Shown here: positions 1-4,668 of the stretch, one piece after another | How positions within the stretch are numbered: position 1 is the first letter of the stretch | Layout of the letters: every line of letters starts with the position of its first letter | NCBI GenBank assembly: GCA_964507235.1 | Contig: CAZDPE010000140.1 | Coordinates: forward strand, 1 to 5,491 | Source of the DNA: Suilimivivens sp964507235 | GTDB lineage: Bacteria; Bacillota; Clostridia; Lachnospirales; Lachnospiraceae | Direction of reading: 5' to 3' | DNA length: 5,491 nt | Notes under the pieces: model-generated | Database searches by the model: none | Told to the model about the DNA's origin: nothing | Seen by the model: only the letters and a program-made list of their open reading frames with translations | Made by a program: the position numbers and the translations under genes

Positions 1-79
1 TGACCTTTTTGCCGTTCCGGATCCCGACCTGGGCATAATAGATAGGATCCTTGCTACTTTTATTATAGAAGAGTTTCAT
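1..79 (-). CDS. Transposase, N-terminal fragment (IS1634-like), cut by window edge
   Basis: Only the first 26 codons are inside the window; the gene continues leftwards beyond base 1. The start MKLFYNKSSKDPIYYAQVGI, followed by RNGKKV, resembles from memory the N-terminus of IS1634-family (IS4-like, DDE) transposases, which commonly open with a similar LFYNK..DP.Y....RNGKK pattern. Such enzymes cut and insert the element DNA. The ATG ending at base 79 is preferred because GGGGGA lies 6 nt upstream; the ATG at 81-83 is in another frame that stops after six codons. A -10 box and a terminator-like hairpin lie upstream on the same strand, as expected for a self-contained insertion sequence. The catalytic domain is not visible, so the family call rests on a short N-terminal match, and another IS4-superfamily member is possible. 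Confidence 0.6.
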   Translation of the reverse strand, partial: MKLFYNKSSKDPIYYAQVGIRNGKKV

Positions 80-110
80 CCATTTTCCCCCAAATGTAGA
101 TATTACTATA

Positions 111-116
111 ATTATA
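111..116 (-). promoter_or_regulatory. -10 box of the transposase promoter
   Basis: On the minus strand TATAAT, preceded directly by TG, sits 31 nt upstream of the transposase ATG. No good -35 box is found at 16-18 bp, so this would be a weak promoter leaning on the -10 element. Weak transposase promoters are common in insertion sequences. The call rests on position and the hexamer only. Confidence 0.4.
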
Positions 117-141
117 CAACATAATGTTAAGCGAAATTTGA

Positions 142-166
142 TAAAAAAATACTGCATTTCTGCGGT
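142..166 (-). terminator. Terminator-like hairpin upstream of the transposase
   Basis: Read on the minus strand, ACCGCA, loop GAAA, TGCAGT forms a 6-bp stem with one G-T wobble and a GNRA-type loop, followed by ATTTTTTTAT. This is the layout of a small intrinsic terminator. It lies upstream of the transposase -10 box, so it would stop outside transcription from entering the transposase gene, a known self-restraint device of insertion sequences. The stem is short, so its efficiency is uncertain. Confidence 0.45.
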
Positions 167-179
167 TTGTAGGAGTTTT

Positions 180-325
180 ATTCAATTACAAGTGTTGAAG
201 ACCCGTGTTCCGCTGTGGTAATGAAATATAACCTTCATACTTTGAATATATAGAAGGCTGGTATAACCGCAAGCTGTTTTTACAAAAGTAAACTTTTAAA
301 TTATTCTGAAGACTTGCAGTATTGA
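180..325. other. Non-coding stretch between the insertion sequence and the vanZ promoter
   Basis: There is no supported gene on either strand. The outer end of the insertion sequence probably lies here or just to the left, but the other end is outside the window, so the terminal inverted repeat and target duplication cannot be identified. The stretch is AT-rich with no clear hairpin or tRNA-like fold. Confidence 0.4.
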
Positions 326-355
326 TTGACATAAGGAGAAGGAAAAGAATATAAT
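326..355 (+). promoter_or_regulatory. Consensus housekeeping promoter for the vanZ-MATE unit
   Basis: TTGACA at 326-331 and TATAAT at 350-355 are both perfect consensus hexamers, with an 18-bp purine-rich spacer between them. Transcription should start near 362, giving an untranslated leader of about 73 nt before the VanZ start at 435. It is the strongest-looking promoter in the window, and it lies close to the insertion sequence, so it may or may not have been native to the genes it now drives. Confidence 0.75.
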
Positions 356-397
356 AATTGATACACGTACTGAAAGAAAACAAATGGTAAAGACAGA

Positions 398-424
398 ATA
401 TGAATCCTGAATTCATATATGAAT
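398..424. repeat. Nested palindromes in the vanZ leader
   Basis: ATATGAAT (398-405), CCTGA, ATTCATAT (411-418) is an 8-bp inverted repeat. ATTCATATATGAAT (411-424) is a perfect 14-bp palindrome sharing its right arm. The motif ATGAAT or its complement thus occurs three times, ending directly before the ribosome binding site. This could be a regulator operator, an RNA hairpin that competes with ribosome access, or chance in AT-rich DNA. Confidence 0.4.
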
Positions 425-434
425 GGAGTAAAAG

Positions 435-947
435 ATGCAGGAAAAGAAAAAACATCCGGTGATAGTTGCAATGCTTTGGATATGTTTTCTGGCAGCAATC
501 AGTCTGGTTGCCTATCTTTCCTTTCAAAACGGAGAGGATGCAAAAGAGGTTGGGAAAAGCGCCATACAGTTTATTGCACAAAAGAACTCTTCGGGAGAAG
601 GGGCTTCCCAGCAGGATATTGATGCATTGACCTATATCATCCGTCAGGGGGGACGCACGGGGGCATTTTTTGTAATCGGGGTTCTGGGAACACTGGCAGT
701 GTATGTTTCCTTTAAAAAATGCAACTGGTTTCTTAAGGCCGGCATTACAGCGGCAGTGCTGATTGGATTTGCTTACTTAACGGAGAAACTGAAGATATTT
801 ATTCCCGGCAGACATTACAGCTATGACGAAATGATGCTCAGCATTATAGCAGTTGCAGCGGGTTTTATGCTTGTAACTGTTATCAGCCTTATTTTACATG
901 CGATGAAAAGAGTTTCAAGACTGCTTGCAGCAGTCCTAAATTCATAA
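435..947 (+). CDS. VanZ-family membrane protein
   Basis: This is a 170-residue integral membrane protein. Likely helices lie at about 10-28, 75-93, 101-115 and 131-156. The VanZ hallmarks seen are the YLSFQNG segment after helix 1 (27-33) and the TEKLKIFIPGRHYSYDEMM block (116-134), which matches the family pattern of an acidic residue, then F.PGR, then a conserved D before the last helix. VanZ itself gives low-level teicoplanin resistance; most relatives in Clostridia have no known function, and a lipid or cell-envelope role is only presumed. The usual arginine-lysine/histidine stretch in helix 2 reads IIRQGGRTGAFF (68-79), so the typical His is absent. GGAG lies 6 nt before the ATG. The gene is first in a unit with the MATE gene 25 nt downstream. 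There is no vancomycin cluster here, so resistance should not be inferred. Confidence 0.8.
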   Translation: MQEKKKHPVIVAMLWICFLAAISLVAYLSFQNGEDAKEVGKSAIQFIAQKNSSGEGASQQDIDALTYIIRQGGRTGAFFVIGVLGTLAVYVSFKKCNWFLKAGITAAVLIGFAYLTEKLKIFIPGRHYSYDEMMLSIIAVAAGFMLVTVISLILHAMKRVSRLLAAVLNS

Positions 948-972
948 AAAATATGAAGCAGGTGTATCACAA

Positions 973-1518
973 ATGAAGAATTTAACTTCAGGAAGACCGC
1001 TTAAAATAATATTGCTCTTTGCAGTTCCGCTGTTTATCGGACAGCTTTTCCAGCTGTTTTACAGTCTTGTGGATACAAGAATTGTAGGTTCTACTTTGGG
1101 AGAAGTGTCCCTGGCGGCAGTAGGGGCGACAACTACCTTAAGCGATATGCTGACGGGGCTTTTAAACGGTCTGACAAATGGGTTTGCCATTATCATTGCG
1201 ACCTACTTTGGAGCAAAGGATGAAAAACATATGAAAAAGGCCATAGGCGGAACCATTTTGCTGGGTTCGGCCTTTGCTGTTGTAATCAGCGCCGGCTGTC
1301 TTTTATTCCCGCGTGCAATGAGTCAAAGTCATGCTTGCATGACCTTGGCGAATGCCGCGAGGGTCAATACCCCGTCCCTTGGGGCACTTCAATTTTCATG
1401 CCCCGCTGCTTGCGGCGGGGTTATTGACTTTTGCCGTTTATTTTGCGGTTCCTTAATATATCTTCCGAAATACTTTCCCAGGCAAAGTCATATATTGCTA
1501 TTATTCTGGCAGGGCTGA
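973..1518 (+). CDS. MATE-family efflux transporter, 5' fragment of a broken gene
   Basis: Residues 1-112 are the start of a MATE (MOP superfamily, NorM/DinF-like) transporter, which exports drugs or cations in exchange for Na+ or H+ across the inner membrane. The opening MKNLTSGRPLKIILLFAVPL, then QLFYSLVDTRIVG and ATYFGAKDEKHMKKAI, are typical of the first helices and the loop between helices 2 and 3. AGGTG lies 8 nt before the ATG, and the VanZ stop is 25 nt upstream, so the two are co-transcribed. From about base 1309 the frame enters a structured insert and then runs out of frame through real MATE sequence to a TGA at 1516-1518. Residues from about 113 onward are therefore not MATE sequence. 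The fragment lacks most of the transporter and should be non-functional; treat it with the 3' fragment as one pseudogene. Confidence 0.8.
   Translation: MKNLTSGRPLKIILLFAVPLFIGQLFQLFYSLVDTRIVGSTLGEVSLAAVGATTTLSDMLTGLLNGLTNGFAIIIATYFGAKDEKHMKKAIGGTILLGSAFAVVISAGCLLFPRAMSQSHACMTLANAARVNTPSLGALQFSCPAACGGVIDFCRLFCGSLIYLPKYFPRQSHILLLFWQG
1309..1430. repeat. Structured palindromic insert inside the MATE gene (MITE/REP-like)
   Basis: The right end is placed at 1430, where MATE frame resumes. The left end is either about 1309 or 1321, giving 122 or 110 bp; both leave the required +2 frame shift. Left module: GTCATGC (1328-1334), TT, GCATGAC (1337-1343) form a stem that extends, past one mismatch, through GTCAA/TTGGC, and then through CGCG-T-GCA (1310-1317) against TGCCGCG (1353-1359). 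Right module: GTCAATA (1363-1369) pairs with TATTGAC (1422-1428) and encloses two hairpins, CCCC/GGGG (1370-1373/1381-1384) and the 9-bp CCCCGCTGC/GCGGCGGGG (1401-1409/1412-1420). AGTCAA at 1321-1326 is also the inverse of TTGACT at 1424-1429. There is no open frame for a transposase, so any movement would need an enzyme supplied elsewhere. No convincing target duplication is seen. Confidence 0.75.
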
Positions 1519-2435
1519 TAGCGGCTGCGCTTTACAATGTTTGTGCGGCGGTGCTGCGGGCTATCGGCGATTCCTTTACCCCGCTTTTGTTCCTTGTAGC
1601 GGCTTCTTTTATGAATATTTTCCTGGATTACATTTTCATTCTTCAGCTTCATGCAGGGGTAGCGGGAGCAGCCCTGGCAACGGTGATTTCACAGTCCGTT
1701 TCGGCATTGTTTTGTTTTGCATATATGAGGGAAAAATATCCCATGCTTACGCTTCGGAAAGAAGACTTTGCATTTGCGCCTGAAATATATAAAAAACTGC
1801 TTTCAGCCGGAATGTCCATGGCCTTTATGGTGTCCTTCGTCAGCCTTGGGACGTTGGTGCTGCAGACAAGCATTAATACCTTCGGAACGGAAATTATTGT
1901 TGCGCATACCGCGGCGAGAAAAGTCACCTCGATTTTTATGCTGCCGTTTTCCGTTCTGGGAACCACGCTGGCAACCTATTGCGGACAGAATCTGGGAGCG
2001 GGAAAATATTCGCGGATTAAAAAAGGACTGCGGGACACGGTGCTTCTGACCTTTGGATGGTGTATCTGCGTAATTATTCTGGCATATACAGTTTCGCCTG
2101 CGCTGGTAAAACTGATAACGGCCACTTTTGATAAGAAGGTGATTAGTACAGCTTCTCTTTATTTAAAGGTAAACACTTCTTTTTATTTTGTTCCGGCTGT
2201 TATCTGCCTGTTCCGAAACAGCATGCAGGGGATTGGCGACGGCAGGACGCCTGTACTTTCCAGTTCTTTGGAATTGATTGGTAAGGTGATCATAGCCCTT
2301 TTGCTTGCGCCTGCCATAGGGTATATGGGTATTATTGCAGCCGAACCCATTGTCTGGGTAATTATGGTGATTCCCCTGATTGTGAATATGGTCCGCAATC
2401 CTGTTTTCCGCATGGAAGATAAACAGGGATTATAA
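1431..2435 (+). CDS. MATE-family efflux transporter, 3' fragment of a broken gene
   Basis: These 334 residues hold the remaining, larger part of the MATE transporter. The segment LPFILRFLNISSEI and then SYIAIILAGL are the typical end of helix 3, linker and helix 4. AVLRAIGDSFTPLLF, NIFLDYIFI and, in the second half, GQNLGAGKYSRIKKG and SMQGIGDGRTPVL are the repeated family motifs of the two lobes. Together with 112-116 residues from the 5' fragment the total is 446-450, normal for MATE, so nothing but the insert seems to be added and little or nothing lost. The first in-frame start-like codon is the TTG at 1431, with GGGG 10 nt upstream inside the insert. Reinitiation is conceivable, but the product would lack the first two to three helices. 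The stop at 2433-2435 touches the stop of the opposing gene. There is no terminator after it. Confidence 0.8.
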   Translation: MPFILRFLNISSEILSQAKSYIAIILAGLIAAALYNVCAAVLRAIGDSFTPLLFLVAASFMNIFLDYIFILQLHAGVAGAALATVISQSVSALFCFAYMREKYPMLTLRKEDFAFAPEIYKKLLSAGMSMAFMVSFVSLGTLVLQTSINTFGTEIIVAHTAARKVTSIFMLPFSVLGTTLATYCGQNLGAGKYSRIKKGLRDTVLLTFGWCICVIILAYTVSPALVKLITATFDKKVISTASLYLKVNTSFYFVPAVICLFRNSMQGIGDGRTPVLSSSLELIGKVIIALLLAPAIGYMGIIAAEPIVWVIMVIPLIVNMVRNPVFRMEDKQGL

Positions 2436-2810
2436 TCAGCTCAGCATTCCGCCCAGCATTCCGCTTCCGGTGCAGAGTGCAAGAACAGTAAAGAAGCTGA
2501 CAGACAGCCCTGAAATGCTGTGGTTTACAATAAGAGAAACCAGGGTAAGAACCAGAAAATACAGACAGCCCATCATAAGACCCCAGAGGAATTTGTGGGT
2601 GCCTTCTCTTTTTCCTGCCAGAAATCCGGCAAGAAAGGTAACAATAATGTAAATGCCGATAATACATACGGATACAATTTTTTCCGTAAGGGAAAAACGG
2701 TAAAGCAGCAGGGCCAAAAGAAGCAGAAGCCCGGCAGTAAGCAGATAGGAAATGAGCAGACTTTTCAAAATAAAGGTGAGCCGGCTGCTGAAGGTAAGCT
2801 TTTTTAACAT
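2436..2810 (-). CDS. TIGR04086-family four-helix membrane protein
   Basis: This is a 124-residue, very hydrophobic protein with a short basic N-terminus (MLKKLTFSSR) and four predicted membrane helices at about 12-37, 43-66, 73-95 and 103-123. The pattern of FLAGFLAGKREGTHKFLWGL (59-78) between helices 2 and 3 and the glycine-rich end fit the TIGR04086/YrzE-like group of small Firmicutes membrane proteins as I remember it. The biochemical function is unknown. Members are often found near SCIFF peptide genes in Clostridia, and here the SCIFF cassette lies about 1.6 kb away, which supports the call. The start is well supported: a perfect AGGAGG (2817-2822 on this strand) is 6 nt from the ATG. 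The gene converges on the MATE gene with no base between the two stop codons, and diverges from the CNNM-type gene. Confidence 0.75.
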   Translation of the reverse strand: MLKKLTFSSRLTFILKSLLISYLLTAGLLLLLALLLYRFSLTEKIVSVCIIGIYIIVTFLAGFLAGKREGTHKFLWGLMMGCLYFLVLTLVSLIVNHSISGLSVSFFTVLALCTGSGMLGGMLS

Positions 2811-2842
2811 GGTATGCCTCCTGTAATTATTCTTTCTATAGA

Positions 2843-2848
2843 ATCATA
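2843..2848 (-). promoter_or_regulatory. Possible -10 box for the TIGR04086-type gene
   Basis: On the minus strand TATGAT lies about 32 nt upstream of the ATG; TATAGA, a few bases closer, is an alternative. Neither has a good -35 box at 16-18 bp. A promoter must lie somewhere in this divergent region because the neighbour upstream is on the other strand, but the exact site is weakly supported. Confidence 0.25.
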
Positions 2849-2857
2849 TGTCCGAAC

Positions 2858-2886
2858 TTGACAGAGAAGACCCCGTATTGTAATAT
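2858..2886 (+). promoter_or_regulatory. Promoter of the CNNM/CorC-type gene
   Basis: TTGACA (2858-2863, perfect -35) and TAATAT (2881-2886) are separated by exactly 17 bp. Transcription would start near 2893, leaving an AT-rich leader of about 40 nt. AAGGAG at 2918-2923 then positions the ribosome for the TTG start at 2934. Confidence 0.65.
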
Positions 2887-2933
2887 TTGCTTATTAAATT
2901 TTTAAATTTTATGAAATAAGGAGTGATTCAATT

Positions 2934-4325
2934 TTGGATACCGATGGTGTCATACAATTGTTTGCTATTTTAGTTCTTGTTTTGTTATCTGCCTTTTTCT
3001 CATCAGCAGAAACAGCGCTGACCACAGTTAACAGAGTAAGGCTGAAGGCTTTGGCAGATGACGGAAGTAAAAGGGCGCAGATAGCGCTGGATGTGCTTGA
3101 TAAGTACGGAAAGATGCTCAGTGCTATTTTGATAGGCAACAACATTGTCAATCTGTATGCTTCTTCACTGGCAACGACTTTGGCGCTTAGGATTAATCTG
3201 GCAGTAGGTATTGCAACGGGAATCCTGACAGTGGTAATTTTATTGTTCGGTGAAATTATACCGAAAAATGTGGCAATGATATATTCTGAAAAACTGGCCC
3301 TTTTTTACGCTTCAATCATTGCAGGGCTGATGAAGATAATGACGCCGGTTATTTTTGTCGTGGATAAGCTGGCCGGAGGAATCATGAAGGTTTTACATAT
3401 TGATTCCAATAAACGTACAGCCATGACAGAAACGGAGCTTCGCACTTATGTGGAGGTCAGTCATGAGGACGGCGTTATTGAATCCGAAGAAAGAGAGATT
3501 ATTTACAATGTTTTTGACTTTTCGGATGCAGTGGCAAAGGATATTATGATTCCCCGAATCGATATGGCCACAATCAGCGTGGATGCAGGCTATGACGAAG
3601 TAATGGAGCTGTTTAAGGAGTGCATGTATACCAGAATTCCTGTTTATCGGGAAGATAAGGATAATATAATCGGTTTAATTAATATTAAGGACTTTATCCT
3701 TGTTACAGACAGGGAGAACTTTTGCATCGATAATATAATAAGAGAGGCTTATTACACCTATGAATATAAAAAGACGGCTGACCTGCTTATAGAAATGAGG
3801 GAGAAGAGAGTTAACGTTTCTTTTGTATTGAATGAATACGGAGCCACCGTAGGTATGATTACGTTGGAAGATCTTCTTGAGGAAATTGTCGGGGAAATCA
3901 GAGATGAATATGACGAGGATGAAGAAGAACTGATTCAGGAGGTCGGGGAAAGAAGCTATCTGGTGGAGGGCAGCATGAAGCTGGCTGACATTAATGATGA
4001 ACTGGGAACCCTTCTTGAATCGGAGGATTATGATTCTATCGGTGGCTTAATGATAGAAAATCTCGACAGACTTCCGGAGGATGAAGAAACCATTACAACT
4101 GCCAAGGGTGTTACCCTGCAGGTAAAGGGCATTAACCAGAACAGGATTGTGAAGGTGCTTATGACACTCCCCGAGAAGGAAAAGGAAGAAAACCTGTCTG
4201 AAGATAAGAATAAGGATGGGGAAGCAGCAGGAGGGGAAACGGCAGAAAGTGAAGAACTGTCGGAATTATCCGGCGAAAAGGAAGCTTCTCAGAAGAAAAT
4301 TTCCGGCGGCAGCCCTGAAAATTAA
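2934..4325 (+). CDS. CNNM/HlyC/CorC-type transporter protein (DUF21-CBS-CorC)
   Basis: This 463-residue membrane protein belongs to the family of bacterial CorC/MpfA and eukaryotic CNNM proteins, linked to Mg2+ (and possibly other cation) export; older 'hemolysin' names are misleading. The DUF21 membrane domain spans about 1-160, with SAFFSSAETAL (19-29), SAILIGNNIVN (63-73) and FGEIIPKN (105-112), the residues that line the ion site in the family. A linker with MTETELRTYVEVSHEDGVIE (164-183) follows. Two CBS motifs, nucleotide-binding in relatives, span about 204-320 (TRIPVYREDKDNIIGLINIKD and VSFVLNEYGATVGMITLEDL), then an acidic spacer, then a CorC_HlyC domain (about 340-412, with DYDSIGGLM). 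The last 50 residues are hydrophilic, rich in Glu, Lys and Ser, and probably disordered. The start is a TTG with AAGGAG 10 nt upstream; no other start fits the ribosome binding site. No terminator follows. Confidence 0.9.
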   Translation: MDTDGVIQLFAILVLVLLSAFFSSAETALTTVNRVRLKALADDGSKRAQIALDVLDKYGKMLSAILIGNNIVNLYASSLATTLALRINLAVGIATGILTVVILLFGEIIPKNVAMIYSEKLALFYASIIAGLMKIMTPVIFVVDKLAGGIMKVLHIDSNKRTAMTETELRTYVEVSHEDGVIESEEREIIYNVFDFSDAVAKDIMIPRIDMATISVDAGYDEVMELFKECMYTRIPVYREDKDNIIGLINIKDFILVTDRENFCIDNIIREAYYTYEYKKTADLLIEMREKRVNVSFVLNEYGATVGMITLEDLLEEIVGEIRDEYDEDEEELIQEVGERSYLVEGSMKLADINDELGTLLESEDYDSIGGLMIENLDRLPEDEETITTAKGVTLQVKGINQNRIVKVLMTLPEKEKEENLSEDKNKDGEAAGGETAESEELSELSGEKEASQKKISGGSPEN

Positions 4326-4332
4326 AAAAAAC

Positions 4333-4361
4333 TTTCCCAAATGAAAGATGTATGATATACT
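4333..4361 (+). promoter_or_regulatory. Likely promoter of the SCIFF cassette
   Basis: TATACT (4356-4361) is a good -10 box, 17 bp after a weak -35, TTTCCC (4333-4338). It starts just 7 nt after the CNNM-type stop codon and would give a leader of about 37 nt. Because no terminator follows the upstream gene, read-through from it may add to SCIFF expression. Confidence 0.45.
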
Positions 4362-4403
4362 ATATGAAAATCAGAGAAACAACCTGTTAAAGGAGATATT
4401 ATT

Positions 4404-4547
4404 ATGAAACGTATTAAAACATTGACAACAAGAGATTTAAAGGAATCCATGAAGAAGGGCGGATGCGGTGAATGCCAGACCTCATGTCAGTCAGCATGCA
4501 AGACATCCTGCACAGTGGGAAACCAGAGCTGTGAGAACGTGAAATAG
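4404..4547 (+). CDS. scfA: SCIFF ranthipeptide precursor
   Basis: The 47-residue peptide begins MKRIKTLTTRDLKESMKKGG and continues with a core carrying exactly six cysteines at 21, 24, 28, 32, 36 and 43. This is the definition of SCIFF (six cysteines in forty-five residues), nearly universal in Clostridia. The N-terminal half is the leader bound by the maturase; the core CQTSCQSACKTSCTV is almost invariant in the family. The product is a ranthipeptide, in which a radical SAM enzyme links Cys sulfur to a non-alpha carbon of an acceptor residue. Cys32 and Thr37, the pair reported as linked in the Clostridium thermocellum peptide CteA, are both present at these positions. The biological role is unsettled; signalling has been suggested in some clostridia. 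AAAGGAG (4389-4395) lies 8 nt before the ATG. The maturase gene is 121 nt downstream. Confidence 0.95.
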   Translation: MKRIKTLTTRDLKESMKKGGCGECQTSCQSACKTSCTVGNQSCENVK

Positions 4548-4600
4548 TCCTTAAAATGAGGATGAGTTACAGCAATTATCACAAAAGTAGATATTGATTG

Positions 4601-4627
4601 TAAGCAGCGATGCATAGTCGCTGCTTA
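4601..4627 (+). terminator. Hairpin between SCIFF and its maturase (attenuator or RNA processing/stability element)
   Basis: TAAGCAGCGA (4601-4610), loop TGCATAG, TCGCTGCTTA (4618-4627) form a perfect 10-bp stem. What follows is TTCTACGTT, a poor T-tract, so full termination is unlikely. Partial termination, or a 3' end stabiliser for the peptide message, would give more peptide than enzyme, which suits a substrate and its catalyst. It is the only marked structure in the 121-nt spacer. Confidence 0.55.
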
Positions 4628-4668
4628 TTCTACGTTAACAAATCGAATCAGGAAGGACAAGTTTAATC

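Noticed and set aside
186..581. Open frame of 131 codons on the minus strand, and a shorter one within it
   Set aside because: It overlaps the consensus plus-strand promoter and the start of the VanZ gene, is rich in F, Y, L and C as expected from AT-rich antisense, and has no ribosome binding site or recognisable domain.
1309..1430. The insert as a group I or group II intron, or a self-splicing IStron
   Set aside because: It is far too short, with no domain V/VI-like or P7-like core and no encoded protein.
1302..1442. TTTATT direct repeat flanking the MATE insert (1302-1307 and 1437-1442) as a target duplication
   Set aside because: The repeats are 135 bp apart, a multiple of three, so collapsing them would not rejoin the two MATE frames, which need a length of 3n+2. 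The motif is also common in this AT-rich DNA.
1649..1966. Minus-strand open frame inside the MATE gene, and other frames there
   Set aside because: These are shadows of MATE coding sequence; the plus-strand frame matches known family motifs throughout.
2520..2807. Plus-strand open frame opposite the TIGR04086-type gene
   Set aside because: It is lysine- and glutamine-rich antisense of a hydrophobic gene; the minus strand has a perfect ribosome binding site and a four-helix product.
4293..4330. Imperfect hairpin at the end of the CNNM-type gene as a terminator
   Set aside because: The stem has a mismatch and a wobble, and it is followed by an A-tract, not a T-tract, on the coding strand.
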